Assembly: GCF_041725775.1 (NCBI RefSeq)
Contig: NZ_JBEUEL010000006.1
Span: forward strand, 1 to 64,000
Source of the DNA: Pueribacillus sp041725775
Lineage (GTDB): Bacteria; Bacillota; Bacilli; Bacillales; UBA6769
Direction of reading: 5' to 3'
DNA length: 64,000 nt
Shown here in pieces: positions 45,350 to 54,812 of this stretch. The stretch's first letter is position 1; every line of letters begins with the position of its first letter. The notes beneath the pieces were generated by a model. That model searched no databases and was not told the DNA's origin. It worked only from the letters and a program-made list of their open reading frames with translations. The position numbers and the translations under genes are program-made.

Positions 45350-46403
45350 CGCTATCCCTTCCTTTAACGACAGGAACTTTTACTTCGATTTCAGTTCCTT
45401 TTTGCGGACGCGAAAAAATTTCGATCATTCCGCCGATTTCATTGACTCTCTCTACCATCGTACGTAACCCATAAGACGATGTTTTCTGCTCATTTACGTT
45501 GAATCCGATTCCGTTATCTGTTATTTTTAATCGCACTTGTTCGTTAACCATATACAAAATAAGCTCGATCGCAGATGCTTTCGCATGACGAAGCGTATTC
45601 GAAATCGCTTCTTGAATAATTCTGAAGAGATGGTCTTCAATCCCTTTTGACAAACCTGTAATTTCTTCAACTTGCCAAGAGATTGATAAATGATATTTCG
45701 TTTTTAATTCATCAAGAAGATTGTCGATTCCTTCTTTTAACTTTTTTCCTTCAAGATGTGTCGGACGCAAATGAAGGAGAAGCGCTCGCATTTCAGATTG
45801 TGCTTCATTTGCCATCTGTTCAATCGCTGCAACTTGGCTTTTAGCTTTGTCGGGCTGGTGAGCGACAGTTTTTCCGGCAGCAGATGTCATCATTGAAATT
45901 GCAAACAATTGCTGGCTGACTGCGTCATGAAGTTCGCGAGCAAGTCGTTGCCTTTCTTTGGTAATTGCCGCTTGTTTCAACGTTTCATTCCATTCTGCTT
46001 TTTCAGTGGACAGTCGCTGTAAAGATGCAACTTGGTCTTCAACTCTTTTTGCCATTTCGTTTAAATGCATACTCATTTGCCCAATTTCATCTTCCCCGAT
46101 ATGTGGTACTCGATACGTGAAATTTCCACGTTCGTAAGCAAGTGTTCCTTCTGTAATCACTTCAAGCCGTTTTTTAACGTAATTTCCATAGATATAACCA
46201 AATATGGCTCCAACTACAATCGGTGTAAACAATAGTAAAAGAATTGTGGGAAGACCCCATTTTACTTGTTTAAATAGTAGAAACAACTCTTTCGGATGAT
46301 TAAAAAGCAGAAGCAAAAGAATGATGGTCATCACGAAACAAAGACCGATCGCAACACGGACAAATTGCCATTGAATGCTCAATAATCGTTTTCTTCGCTT
46401 CAT
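45342..46403 (-). CDS. liaS: LiaS-like sensor kinase
   Basis: 353 residues: two helices (17-37 and 50-70), HAMP, HisKA_3 with the phospho-acceptor His in ARELHDAVSQQLFAISM, and an ATPase domain (NTLRHAKASAIEL, DNGIGFN). This is the intramembrane-sensing kinase form with almost no extracellular loop. Its ATG overlaps the liaF stop. Confidence 0.92.
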   Translation of the reverse strand: MKRRKRLLSIQWQFVRVAIGLCFVMTIILLLLLFNHPKELFLLFKQVKWGLPTILLLLFTPIVVGAIFGYIYGNYVKKRLEVITEGTLAYERGNFTYRVPHIGEDEIGQMSMHLNEMAKRVEDQVASLQRLSTEKAEWNETLKQAAITKERQRLARELHDAVSQQLFAISMMTSAAGKTVAHQPDKAKSQVAAIEQMANEAQSEMRALLLHLRPTHLEGKKLKEGIDNLLDELKTKYHLSISWQVEEITGLSKGIEDHLFRIIQEAISNTLRHAKASAIELILYMVNEQVRLKITDNGIGFNVNEQKTSSYGLRTMVERVNEIGGMIEIFSRPQKGTEIEVKVPVVKGRDSDD

Positions 46404-47107
46404 TATAAGTACCTCACGTCAATATCTCCGATAAAAAGGGAGAGAATGAGTTTCACTTTTTTCGACGATTCTTCATACTGTGCGGTTCTTATAGAAATGT
46501 TCCGATTCACGCCACCTTCACTTTGTCCTAGTACTTTAAGATCGCCAAAGCTCACCGATGCATCAACACTGACATTCAGATCATAAGGAACATAAATATC
46601 AATATCGCCGACCCACCCATTTACGATAATGACCGTCTCACCGTCTTTAATGATCGCCTTTGTTAAATCGATTTTCACGTCACCAATGCCTTGCTGGATC
46701 GTTAAATCTTCAAGGTCGAAACGGGCATGAGTATAATGCACTTCCCCAATGAAAGATTTTTTTACATTGCCTACACTCTGATGCGTATGAAAAGTCTTTT
46801 CATTGCCATTTTGATACTCGTCATCTGGATCTTCCTTTTTTAACATGTTATACCCAAAATAAATGAATAGCCCTGCGACAATGAGCCCGAAAATATTAAT
46901 CTTAAAAAATAAAATAATCGCTAATCCAAACAAAATACCTGCTAGTAAACGATGATGATGCCGATAGAAGTGAAGACCGATGGCTACAAAAATGACAGGC
47001 AATAAAAACCGACTAACAAACGCATGAATTTGTAAACTATTAATTAAAATGATGACACCAATCACAATGATAGCTAGCCCGATATAACGATTGTTTTGTG
47101 TTTGCAT
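46403..47107 (-). CDS. liaF: LiaF-like inhibitor of the LiaRS system
   Basis: 234 residues: four helices in the first 95, then a LiaF C-terminal domain (IGDVKIDLTKAIIKDGETVIIVNGWVGDIDIYVPYD in several pieces). In Bacillus LiaF holds LiaS inactive without stress. It starts 314 bases after liaH. Confidence 0.9.
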   Translation of the reverse strand: MQTQNNRYIGLAIIVIGVIILINSLQIHAFVSRFLLPVIFVAIGLHFYRHHHRLLAGILFGLAIILFFKINIFGLIVAGLFIYFGYNMLKKEDPDDEYQNGNEKTFHTHQSVGNVKKSFIGEVHYTHARFDLEDLTIQQGIGDVKIDLTKAIIKDGETVIIVNGWVGDIDIYVPYDLNVSVDASVSFGDLKVLGQSEGGVNRNISIRTAQYEESSKKVKLILSLFIGDIDVRYL

Positions 47108-47212
47108 CGCGTCCTCCCTTCCACTCTATCGATACGTTTGAAAACGGACATCCATTACGATGTCCGTCTCGTTATTTCCACGAGTCAAACACACATAAAT
47201 GCTTTACAGTTG

Positions 47213-47345
47213 AACCTAATAAGCTTTCCTTTTCAACATGTTAAGCGCCCGTAGCACCTTATGATAAACGGGCGCTAATAACCTGATAAGCTTTGCTTTT
47301 CTACGGTTAAGCGTACCGTACATCTCATCGTTCCTCCGGATGCTA
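47213..47345. repeat. Two imperfect 65-bp direct repeats between liaH and liaF
   Basis: Copies begin at 47213 and 47280 with AACCTnATAAGCTTTnCTTTTC and share GTTAAGCGnnCCGTA further on. The first also folds as AGCGCCCG/CGGGCGCT (about 47245-47275). Function unknown; a structured intercistronic RNA or a processing site are possibilities. This covers most of 47108-47421. Confidence 0.55.
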
Positions 47346-47421
47346 TAAGACTCTGATAAGTCTCACTAACTATTGGCTACACCAATGGATGTCTCGCTTT
47401 AAACAAGATTATAGAATAAGA

Positions 47422-48057
47422 TTACGCTTTTAGTTTGTTTAATTCCTCTTCGATGGCTTTATGATGCTCTAGCTTTGTCATTCGGAGATCGTATGACTCG
47501 TTCATATTTAATTTTGAACGATGTTCCATTTCAAAGATTTTGTCTTCAATTCGTGAAAAACTCGAAATAATTCTGTCACAATCTAATTTTGCAATCATCT
47601 CACTAATTGATTCCTTCGATTTCACGGCTTGTGCTTTTGCTGCCATCGCATGTTTACGATCTTTTAAAAGTTGGTAGCGTTCTTTCATTTCGTGTAGTTG
47701 TTTCATTAACTGTTGTTGTTGTACGTCTGCATCTCTTTGAAATTTTTCATATTGTTGAACTTGTTCTTCATATTGTAACTTACTATGCAAAGCTTGTCTT
47801 GCGAGATCTTCTTCACCCGCTTCAACAGCTAACTGAGCTTGACCAGTACGCTTTACAACAAACTTTCTCGCCTCGTCAGCCTGTCTTTGAAATTTACTCA
47901 CTAATGCTTTTTGCTTTGCTATTGCACGTTCAGCCTTCTCAATTTCAACTTCCATGTCACGAATATACTGTTTTAGCATCATCATCGGATCTTCAAGACC
48001 ATCGATCCATTCATGGATCGTAGCGGTTGTAAAATCTCGGATTCTTTTAAATACCAT
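47422..48057 (-). CDS. liaH: PspA/IM30-family protein, LiaH-like
   Basis: 211 residues, almost all coiled coil, with the start VFKRIRDFTTATIHEWIDGLEDPMMMLKQYIRDM typical of PspA. Such proteins form membrane-associated rings that protect the envelope. It follows the LiaI-like gene by 13 bases and precedes liaFSR. Confidence 0.9.
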   Translation of the reverse strand: MVFKRIRDFTTATIHEWIDGLEDPMMMLKQYIRDMEVEIEKAERAIAKQKALVSKFQRQADEARKFVVKRTGQAQLAVEAGEEDLARQALHSKLQYEEQVQQYEKFQRDADVQQQQLMKQLHEMKERYQLLKDRKHAMAAKAQAVKSKESISEMIAKLDCDRIISSFSRIEDKIFEMEHRSKLNMNESYDLRMTKLEHHKAIEEELNKLKA

Positions 48058-48070
48058 ATTACCATTCTCC

Positions 48071-48466
48071 TTACTTTTTCATTCTTTTATTCCATTCGAT
48101 GTCAAACGCGTCTTCATACATAGCTGTGTTTCCGTAAAGTTTTAATGGATCACCTGGTGCATTGCACCTATCATCGCTCTTCACTATTTTAAACCCGACA
48201 AATATGAGAGAAAGACCGACTAACAAGCCAAACAACAGATGGACACCACCAAACAAGAGAAGCATTCCAAAAAGAAGAATGACGATCCAAAAGCCTTTTT
48301 GTTTCGACGTTTCTGTCTGCTTTAATTTGTTTATTGCATAAACGATGATGACGAGAGAAAAGACTAGTCTTACAAGCCAGCCTAAGCCAAGGACATTGAA
48401 AAAGATCAAGCCACCAAACAATAGAAAAATCATTCCGAAAACTGTTTTTGCCATCATAGGAACCAC
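48071..48466 (-). CDS. liaI: LiaI-like membrane protein
   Basis: 131 residues with four helices (about 5-25, 28-46, 57-75, 78-98) and a short polar tail. It resembles LiaI-type (DUF5668-like) proteins and directly precedes the PspA homologue, as in lia operons, so it may anchor LiaH to the membrane. Start ATG has GGAGGTGG upstream. Confidence 0.75.
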   Translation of the reverse strand: MVPMMAKTVFGMIFLLFGGLIFFNVLGLGWLVRLVFSLVIIVYAINKLKQTETSKQKGFWIVILLFGMLLLFGGVHLLFGLLVGLSLIFVGFKIVKSDDRCNAPGDPLKLYGNTAMYEDAFDIEWNKRMKK

Positions 48467-48544
48467 CTCCCTTTCGCTACTTTCTTATCTTTCATGTTAC
48501 CTTTCATCTTAACGATTCATAACGAGCTACAGGTTGGTTTTATC

Positions 48545-48560
48545 TCGGACTAAAGTCCGA
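48545..48560. promoter_or_regulatory. Palindromic operator upstream of the lia operon
   Basis: TCGGACT-AA-AGTCCGA is a perfect 7-2-7 inverted repeat about 80 bp before liaI. The position suits a LiaR site, which activates its own operon under envelope stress; the match to a LiaR consensus was not computed. Confidence 0.5.
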
Positions 48561-48578
48561 TTTGAATTTAGCAATAAT

Positions 48579-48613
48579 AAAAAAACACCTTGCCCGATTG
48601 TTGGGTGAAGGTG
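48579..48613 (-). terminator. Terminator of the NlpC/P60 gene
   Basis: On the minus strand ACACCTTcaccc pairs with gggcAAGGTGT and is followed by seven T. Confidence 0.9.
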
Positions 48614-48624
48614 TCGCTTCTATA

Positions 48625-49602
48625 TTAATGTAGTTTTTTTGCACCTAAATAACGTGGTTTCCAATAGCTATTATTTAAGTTTGCAATTGTTACCCCTGTC
48701 GATGAGCCAGCATGGATGAATTCGTTATTTCCGATATAAATACCAGCATGTGAAGCACCAGATCCGGACGTATTAAAAAAGACTATATCTCCAACGCTTG
48801 GACTGTTTACTTTCGTTCCGCTACTCCACATGGATGCAACGGTCCGTGGCAGTGAAATTCCGTGTTCTTTAAATACATAATTAATAAATCCACTACAGTC
48901 AAAACCTTTCGGTGTTGTTCCACCCCATTTGTAAGGAACGCCTTTGTACTTTTTCGCTGTTTTTACGAGTGCAGACATATCGACGATAACGTTGCTTTTT
49001 ACTTGCGCTTTTTCAGTGGAAGATTTCACTGGATTTTTTAAAGCTGCAAAAGTTTGAGATCCAGCTATGCCATCTACTGCTAACCCATTATCGCGCTGAA
49101 ACGCACGAACCGCACTCATTGTTTGTGAACCGTAAATCCCATCGACTGCTGATTTATAATAATTTAGCTTTTTTAACTGAGATTGCAAGTCTTTCACTGC
49201 TTGCCCGCGACTTCCATTTCGTAATACGGTAGACGATGTTTGCTTCGATGTTGTCGCTGACAAGGAGTGGTTCAATGCTCGTAATGTTTGTGGTCCAGCT
49301 ATGCCATCTACTTGCAAGTTGTGCTTTTGCTGAAACTTAACGACAGCATTTTTCGTTAACGGACCATAGATGCCATCCACTTTGGAAGAAAAGTGTTTTT
49401 GCGCTTTGAGTTCTTTTTGCAGTTTCGTTACTTCTGCACCACGAGAGCCTACTTTTAATATTTGATTGACGTTATACTCTTGCGAAGCAGATGCAACATG
49501 ACTATCAAAATCAATGACAAATGACGTAAATGCAAAAGCTCCTGCTAACGCTACTGAAATTGTTACTTTTTTAAAAAGGTTTTTTCCTGATGTCTGTACC
49601 AT
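48625..49602 (-). CDS. Cell wall endopeptidase: two PG-binding domains and NlpC/P60
   Basis: 325 residues from the ATG at 49602 (AAGGGGGA upstream). Signal peptide to about ASA (residues 1-40). Two PG_binding_1 repeats (GSRGAEVTKLQKELK... and NGSRGQAVKDLQSQLK...), then an NlpC/P60 domain with catalytic Cys in KGFDCSGFINY, His in SGASHAGIYIG and His in FIHAGS. It cleaves peptidoglycan stem peptides outside the cell, similar to LytE/CwlS-type enzymes but with PG_binding_1 rather than LysM. Monocistronic. Confidence 0.9.
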   Translation of the reverse strand: MVQTSGKNLFKKVTISVALAGAFAFTSFVIDFDSHVASASQEYNVNQILKVGSRGAEVTKLQKELKAQKHFSSKVDGIYGPLTKNAVVKFQQKHNLQVDGIAGPQTLRALNHSLSATTSKQTSSTVLRNGSRGQAVKDLQSQLKKLNYYKSAVDGIYGSQTMSAVRAFQRDNGLAVDGIAGSQTFAALKNPVKSSTEKAQVKSNVIVDMSALVKTAKKYKGVPYKWGGTTPKGFDCSGFINYVFKEHGISLPRTVASMWSSGTKVNSPSVGDIVFFNTSGSGASHAGIYIGNNEFIHAGSSTGVTIANLNNSYWKPRYLGAKKLH

Positions 49603-49776
49603 TTGATGTCCCCCTTGTTGTTCCATTCTTAGCTGCTCACGTTCCATATTACAAAATTTGTATTTCAAATCTATGTTTACTAGATTACTATTTTGTAACA
49701 GAGCGTTTTCGTGCTACACTATACGTATTACGAATAAGAAAATAGGCTGAATGACTGAGGGAAAGCAGGGAAAGAA

Positions 49777-50562
49777 ATGATCAAAGCGATTATGTTTGAC
49801 TTAGACGATACTCTTTTATGGGATGATCGAAGTGTAAATGAGGCATTTGCGGAAACGTGCCAAGTGGCTGCGGAAAAATACCAGCTCGATCCGAAGAAGT
49901 TAGAAGAAGAAGTGAAAAAAGCAGCACGCAAATTATATGCTTCATATGAAACTTTTGAATTTACAAAAATGATTGGGATTAATCCATTTGAAGGGTTTTG
50001 GGGGAAATTCCGTGATGATACGGATGATTTTCGTAAACTTGCAAACATCGTTCCTACATACCGAAAAGACGCTTGGACGGCAGGGTTAAAAGCGCTCGGT
50101 TATGAAGACAAAGAGCTCGGAGCGACATTAGCTGAATTATTCCCTAAAATTCGTCGCACGAAACATTACGTTTATGATGAAACGTATCCAGTCTTAGAAG
50201 AGCTCAAAAAAAATTACAAACTGCTATTACTTACGAACGGTTCGCCTGATTTACAAAACGAAAAATTATCTGGTGTACCAAAATTACCTCCTTACTTTGA
50301 TCATATTGTAATTTCTGGGGGATTCGGTCGTGGAAAACCCGATGTATCACTCTTTAACTATGCACTTGATTTACTTGATGTAAGTAAAGAAGAAGCAATT
50401 ATGGTCGGTGATAAATTAACGACAGACATACACGGTGCAAATCAAACGGGCATCACATCTGTCTGGATTAACCGTGATAATAAACAACACGATGAAGAAA
50501 TTGTCCCTGATTACGAAATTACCTCACTTGAAGAGCTATTTAAGATTGTTAAAGAGAAATAA
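49777..50562 (+). CDS. HAD-family hydrolase, YsaA-like
   Basis: 261 residues. Motif I MFDLDDTLLW (D8 and D10), motif II LLTNGSP, the Lys of motif III before GKPDVSLF, and motif IV VGDKLTTDI. The cap is C1-type. Phosphatase activity is expected; the natural substrate is unknown. AAGAAATG leader with GGAAAG. A hairpin (GGGAGTG/CACTCCC, 50565-50581) ends it and overlaps the convergent gene's stop. Confidence 0.85.
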   Translation: MIKAIMFDLDDTLLWDDRSVNEAFAETCQVAAEKYQLDPKKLEEEVKKAARKLYASYETFEFTKMIGINPFEGFWGKFRDDTDDFRKLANIVPTYRKDAWTAGLKALGYEDKELGATLAELFPKIRRTKHYVYDETYPVLEELKKNYKLLLLTNGSPDLQNEKLSGVPKLPPYFDHIVISGGFGRGKPDVSLFNYALDLLDVSKEEAIMVGDKLTTDIHGANQTGITSVWINRDNKQHDEEIVPDYEITSLEELFKIVKEK

Positions 50563-50573
50563 GTGGGAGTGCG

Positions 50574-51482
50574 TCACTCCCGACTTGCTTCTTTTTTCTT
50601 TTTCCGCTTCCGATAAATCAAAATTGCAATGGCGATGATTAGAACTGGAATAATAATTGGGGAAAGACCAATGACAATTACGATTGTTCCTGAAATGACC
50701 GAAAGAATTCCATTCATTGTTGATACGAGCAATTGTTTCGCACGTACCCACGTATTTTGTTCTTTTGAGCCGATTTCTCCGACATTTACATTCCTCTCTG
50801 TCATTGAAATCGTTACGGTTGAATAATCTGTTTCGTTTTTTAAATAATTCAATCTTCCTTCTATCTGTTCAATTTCTTCTTGTACGTTGCCAATTTGTTC
50901 TGAAATCGCGAGTAAATCTTTTGTTTCTGTCGCATCTTTTAAAAATGCTTCTAACTTGTCCTTCACATCACGCTTTGCTTTTAAACGTGCTTCTAAATCA
51001 ACATACTCCTCTGTTACATCTTCGCCTTGTACTTGTTGTTCTTTCACTTCAAGACTGAAATTGGCAATATTTTTCAGAACTGGCTCAAATCTCTCTTGGG
51101 GAATTTTGATTGTTACATAACCATATATGCTATTCGTGTTATCACGATGAACGGTCGAACTGACGATATACCCTTTTTCTTTTTTTACAAGTTCTGTAAC
51201 GTTTTCTACAGTTTCAGCATAATCAGCGACTACAATTTCCATATGTGCGGTATACATCACTTTCCGCTCATCTTTAGCTATATTTCGCGTTTCTGGAATA
51301 TTATTTTGCCCACTTTCCATTTGTTCAATCGCGATATCACTTTCCTCTTGTTCCATTTTTGTTTGCTCCGTTGTCGCTAACTGGTCGCTCGATCGAGTAT
51401 CATCTTCAAAGCTGTTACTGTTGCATGCCGTGAACAGAAATAGACAACATAAAAGCATCGTTGACTTTAATACATTTTTCAT
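50574..51482 (-). CDS. DUF4349 lipoprotein
   Basis: 302 residues with lipobox FTAC (Cys 20), a DUF4349 domain (VMYTAHMEIVVADYAETVENV, GYIVSSTVHRD, VTIKIPQERFEPVL), a long coiled coil (about 160-220) and one C-terminal helix with a KRKKKK tail. Role not known; the family sits at the outer face of the membrane. Confidence 0.8.
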   Translation of the reverse strand: MKNVLKSTMLLCCLFLFTACNSNSFEDDTRSSDQLATTEQTKMEQEESDIAIEQMESGQNNIPETRNIAKDERKVMYTAHMEIVVADYAETVENVTELVKKEKGYIVSSTVHRDNTNSIYGYVTIKIPQERFEPVLKNIANFSLEVKEQQVQGEDVTEEYVDLEARLKAKRDVKDKLEAFLKDATETKDLLAISEQIGNVQEEIEQIEGRLNYLKNETDYSTVTISMTERNVNVGEIGSKEQNTWVRAKQLLVSTMNGILSVISGTIVIVIGLSPIIIPVLIIAIAILIYRKRKKKKEASRE

Positions 51483-52096
51483 TTAAAACCACCCTTTTAT
51501 TCTTTGGATTTATCGAAAAAGTACAATATCGATAAACTGCCGTAAGTGAACTACCCTACCTACGCTTTATTTAACGCATCAATTTACTTAGCAATCGAGC
51601 TGTTCCATTCCAAACACGGTCTACTACAAAATACAAGGACAGCAAAAGATACGCTCATAAAAAAAGAAGACTCCTTTACGTAACTATCGATTTTCTCCCC
51701 ATACAGTATTAGCCGAAATGGAATACTTGCGACATTCCCTTCATATAGAGGTCTTCAATCCGTAATTTCTTTCGGAGGAAAGTTAGCTTAAGTCGTTCTG
51801 ACAAAATCCTTCGCTTTTCCGATGCAGACGCTATGTAACGCTGACTAAGAACGCCACGTTCAAGACACCTTCTGTTGTTCTAGGTACTCTCAGTGCTTTG
51901 TTTGAATCCTGTGGCAACGTCCGAGCCTGCAATTAACTCCACTCGCCGTTTCGTTCAACTGTGAGAATTGATGAAGCAATAATTAACCTTTAATTATTTA
52001 GACATCTTTTACTGAAAAAAAGTTTCACGGTCATGGATAATTTTTTGGAATAAGAAAACGCTATAGAAAGACTAAACACAAGGAGGTGAACGACGG
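51483..52096. other. Intergenic stretch, possible IS200/IS605-type remnant
   Basis: On the minus strand about 51740-51955 the sequence has small hairpins (CTTTC/GAAAG near 51768, GAACG/CGTTC near 51850) and interrupted coding-like pieces. The composition recalls a right-end RNA region of IS605-type elements, but I cannot support a tnpB reading. No intact gene. Confidence 0.3.
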
Positions 52097-52588
52097 GTGG
52101 AGCATGTGAAAGCACTAATTATAAAGTTTATCATGGTGACCGCCGTTCTTTGGGTTATACTCGGGCTTTTCTTCGGTGTTGATTTTGGTGAAATTATTAC
52201 GATTTCAGTCATTTTAACACCACTTGCATATGTGATTGGTGATCTACTTATTCTTCGCAATTTCAATAATACAATTGCGACCTTTGCAGACTTTGGTCTT
52301 TCTTTCATTACGATTTGGTTAATCGGTACAGCTGTCATAAATGAACCCATTTCCGTTGCAACTGCATCACTAATTTCTTCATTAGCGATTGCAGTGGGAG
52401 AATGGTTTTATCATTCCTACGTCAATGCACAAGTATTTGATGGACAAAATAAAGATAACCAAACTCTAAACGAATCGTTTTCGACAGAGTTTGCTGATGA
52501 AACCGATGTCCAAGACGGTACAACATATCATCAAAACGTACAAAATAAATCGTACCATGAAGACCAGAATGATCCATATAAAAAATAA
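52097..52588 (+). CDS. yndM: YndM-like (DUF2512) membrane protein
   Basis: 163 residues beginning with GTG behind AAGGAGGTGA. Four helices in the first 115 residues, with the pattern HVKALIIKFIMVTAVLW, DFGLSFITIWLIG, then a polar tail rich in N, D and Q. This is the DUF2512/YndM pattern. Function unknown. Confidence 0.75.
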   Translation: MEHVKALIIKFIMVTAVLWVILGLFFGVDFGEIITISVILTPLAYVIGDLLILRNFNNTIATFADFGLSFITIWLIGTAVINEPISVATASLISSLAIAVGEWFYHSYVNAQVFDGQNKDNQTLNESFSTEFADETDVQDGTTYHQNVQNKSYHEDQNDPYKK

Positions 52589-52619
52589 AAAGGAGAGTCT
52601 TTTCCAAGATTCTCCTTTG
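52588..52619. terminator. Bidirectional terminator between yndM and bcp
   Basis: AAGGAGA-TCTT pairs with AAGA-TCTCCTT around TTCC, between two convergent genes. Confidence 0.75.
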
Positions 52620-52626
52620 CTTAGCT

Positions 52627-53097
52627 TTATGCTTTTGTTTCCTTTAAATATTCGAGCGCTTCTTCAACGTGACCTTTTACTCTCACCTTTCTCCACTCTT
52701 TCATGACGATGCCTTCTTTATCAATGAGAAAGGTGGAGCGCTCGATACCCATATATTCTTTTCCGAACATTTTTTTTAGTTTCCAAACATCGTACGCTTC
52801 AGCGACTTTATGATCTTCATCAGCTAATAGTAAAAAAGGCAAATCATGCTTGTCAATAAACTTTTGATGGCGATCAATCGGATCAGGACTAATCCCAAGA
52901 ATGACCGCATCTAGTTCTTTAAAACTTTCATGATGATCGCGAAAATCACACGCTTGTGTTGTGCAACCTGGCGTCATATCTTTCGGATAAAAATAAACGA
53001 TAACGTACTTCCCTCTAAAGTCTGAAAGCTTAACGCTTTCGCCTGTATTTGCTTTTAATTCGAATTCTGGTGCTCGTTTTCCGACTTCAACTGCCAC
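52627..53097 (-). CDS. bcp: Thioredoxin-dependent peroxiredoxin Bcp
   Basis: 156 residues. Peroxidatic C45 and resolving C50 (PGCTTQAC) mark an atypical two-Cys Bcp. It reduces peroxides in the cytoplasm. Monocistronic; terminator shared with yndM. Confidence 0.93.
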   Translation of the reverse strand: MAVEVGKRAPEFELKANTGESVKLSDFRGKYVIVYFYPKDMTPGCTTQACDFRDHHESFKELDAVILGISPDPIDRHQKFIDKHDLPFLLLADEDHKVAEAYDVWKLKKMFGKEYMGIERSTFLIDKEGIVMKEWRKVRVKGHVEEALEYLKETKA

Positions 53098-53177
53098 GAA
53101 ATCGCCTCCTAAAACATATATTAAAGATCATTTTAACAAATTTTCCTTTTTCCTTCTAATCCCAACACTAATAGCTC

Positions 53178-53211
53178 AAAAAAGAAACTGCCATGAATTC
53201 ATGACAGCTTC
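53178..53211 (-). terminator. Terminator of the sulfur module
   Basis: GAAGCTGTCATGAATTC folds back perfectly apart from two G-U pairs (53184-53211) and ends in six T on the minus strand. Confidence 0.9.
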
Positions 53212-53217
53212 ATTATT

Positions 53218-54351
53218 TTAATGCGTATGGTGAACAGCGCAACGGTTTGGTCCAATTTCTAGCTCTGACATTTGTTCAACAGTCGCTGTTTCGTGTCCGC
53301 GGTTAATCGCAATGATTTCTTCAAAGTTCGGTGGTTTTACTGAGCTTGCTGACTGTTCAACACTATCGAGAAATTCCTCTTTTGGCGCAGTAAACATTTT
53401 TTCATTTCGTGCACGAATGTTACCTAGCGTATCACCGATGTAACCAACTTCATTAATTTCTTCATCTAAGTTGGCATAGTGACTTGGCAGGACAACAACT
53501 TCGTCAGCAATCCCTGATACTTTCGAATGAACTGTATTATAAAGATCTTCTGCCCATTCTTTCACTTTGTTTCCGAGGTCGGGACGACCTAATCCACTAA
53601 TGAAAATCGTATCTCCGGAAAAGAGCAATTTGTTATTGACGAAGAATGATACACTTCCAGGTGTATGCCCAGGTGTTTTTACTGCTAGCACTTCAACAGA
53701 TACTTTGCTAAACTCAATTTTTTCATAATTCTCTAAATGTTCAAAGTTAAAGATGGCGCCTTCGCTTTTCATTAAATAATATTTCGCACCAAGTTTATCA
53801 GATAGCGCTTTTCCGCCTGAAATGTGGTCTGCATGAAGATGAGAGTCAACGACGTGTGTAATTGTCGCTCCAACTTCACCTGCTGCTGCTTCATACTCTT
53901 CAATGAAACGTGCTGGATCAACAACAAGTGCTTCACCTTCTGATACGACCATATAGGAAAGACAGCCTTTTCCAACACGGATAAATTGGTACACTGTAAT
54001 GTCGTTATCTTCGTAGACTTTAACTTTTTCGAGATGTTCACTCCACGTTCTCATTCCACCTTGAAGGTATACAGCTTTGAAGCCTGCTTCTACAAGCATT
54101 TCTGCAACCATCAAGGAAGAGCCTTCCTTCGCACAAACGACAAGAATTTCTTTATCTTTTGGGAGCCGATCTTGAATAGGTTCAATTCCATCAATTAATT
54201 CAAAGTAAGGAACATTTACATATTCAAAGTTTTCCCCTTCAATTTTCCAATCGTTAAAATCATCTTCATTACGAACGTCAAGAATAAAAACTTTTTCTTT
54301 ATTCAATACTTTCTGAGTTACTTCCTTTGCTGTAATTGCTTGAACTGTCAT
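53218..54351 (-). CDS. yrkH: Rhodanese-MBL fusion, persulfide dioxygenase-like (YrkH-type)
   Basis: 377 residues: rhodanese domain (5-112) with active-site C73 in VVCAKEGSS; metallo-beta-lactamase domain from 118 with HLHADH (171-176), the ETHE1-type persulfide dioxygenase subgroup; and a C-terminal tail. This domain order matches B. subtilis YrkH; S. aureus CstB is a related fusion with the other order. Expected to turn low-molecular-weight persulfide into sulfite/thiosulfate. Start ATG with GGAGG upstream. Last gene of the minus-strand module, followed by a terminator. Confidence 0.88.
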   Translation of the reverse strand: MTVQAITAKEVTQKVLNKEKVFILDVRNEDDFNDWKIEGENFEYVNVPYFELIDGIEPIQDRLPKDKEILVVCAKEGSSLMVAEMLVEAGFKAVYLQGGMRTWSEHLEKVKVYEDNDITVYQFIRVGKGCLSYMVVSEGEALVVDPARFIEEYEAAAGEVGATITHVVDSHLHADHISGGKALSDKLGAKYYLMKSEGAIFNFEHLENYEKIEFSKVSVEVLAVKTPGHTPGSVSFFVNNKLLFSGDTIFISGLGRPDLGNKVKEWAEDLYNTVHSKVSGIADEVVVLPSHYANLDEEINEVGYIGDTLGNIRARNEKMFTAPKEEFLDSVEQSASSVKPPNFEEIIAINRGHETATVEQMSELEIGPNRCAVHHTH

Positions 54352-54386
54352 TTTTTATTCCTCCATTAAATATCGTTGTTAAATTC

Positions 54387-54689
54387 TCAAACCGTTGACA
54401 CAACTTTCCCTTTCCATTGCAGCATTCCACCAACCATGTTCAGTGCTCGATAACCTTGCAAGTTCATTAGATGCGTCGCAATACCACTCCGATTTCCTGA
54501 ACGACAGACAATCACATATTTAGTTTCTTTATTCAACTCTCCTAAACGTAAATTCAACTCACCTAGTGGAATATGAAGAACTCCAGGTATTTTCTCGAAT
54601 GCAACTTCATCGGATTCACGAACATCAATTAATGTAATTTCTTCTGTTTCTAGCAATTTCTCCACTTCCTCCGGTGTAATGACACTCAT
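54387..54689 (-). CDS. Single-domain rhodanese
   Basis: 100 residues; C62 in the loop CRSGNRS. Sulfur-transferase that probably carries persulfide within the module. It lies 36 bases before yrkH. Confidence 0.9.
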   Translation of the reverse strand: MSVITPEEVEKLLETEEITLIDVRESDEVAFEKIPGVLHIPLGELNLRLGELNKETKYVIVCRSGNRSGIATHLMNLQGYRALNMVGGMLQWKGKVVSTV

Positions 54690-54748
54690 AACAAATCCCC
54701 CCCCAATTGCTCGCGTACTGTCAAAAGTTTTTTAATGAAAAACTGTAA

Positions 54749-54776
54749 AACCCTTGGTATTAATGTACTTAAGGGT
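54749..54776 (-). terminator. Hairpin with TTTTA tail before the single rhodanese gene
   Basis: ACCCTT and AAGGGT pair on the minus strand and are followed by TTTTA. It lies between the membrane-anchored rhodanese and the next rhodanese gene. Confidence 0.5.
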
Positions 54777-54812
54777 AAAAAGTGTTCTCCCCCCCTTTAT
54801 GAGAGGAGATAC

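Noticed and set aside
47213..47345. Possible CRISPR
   Set aside because: Only two imperfect copies with no spacer pattern and no cas genes are present.
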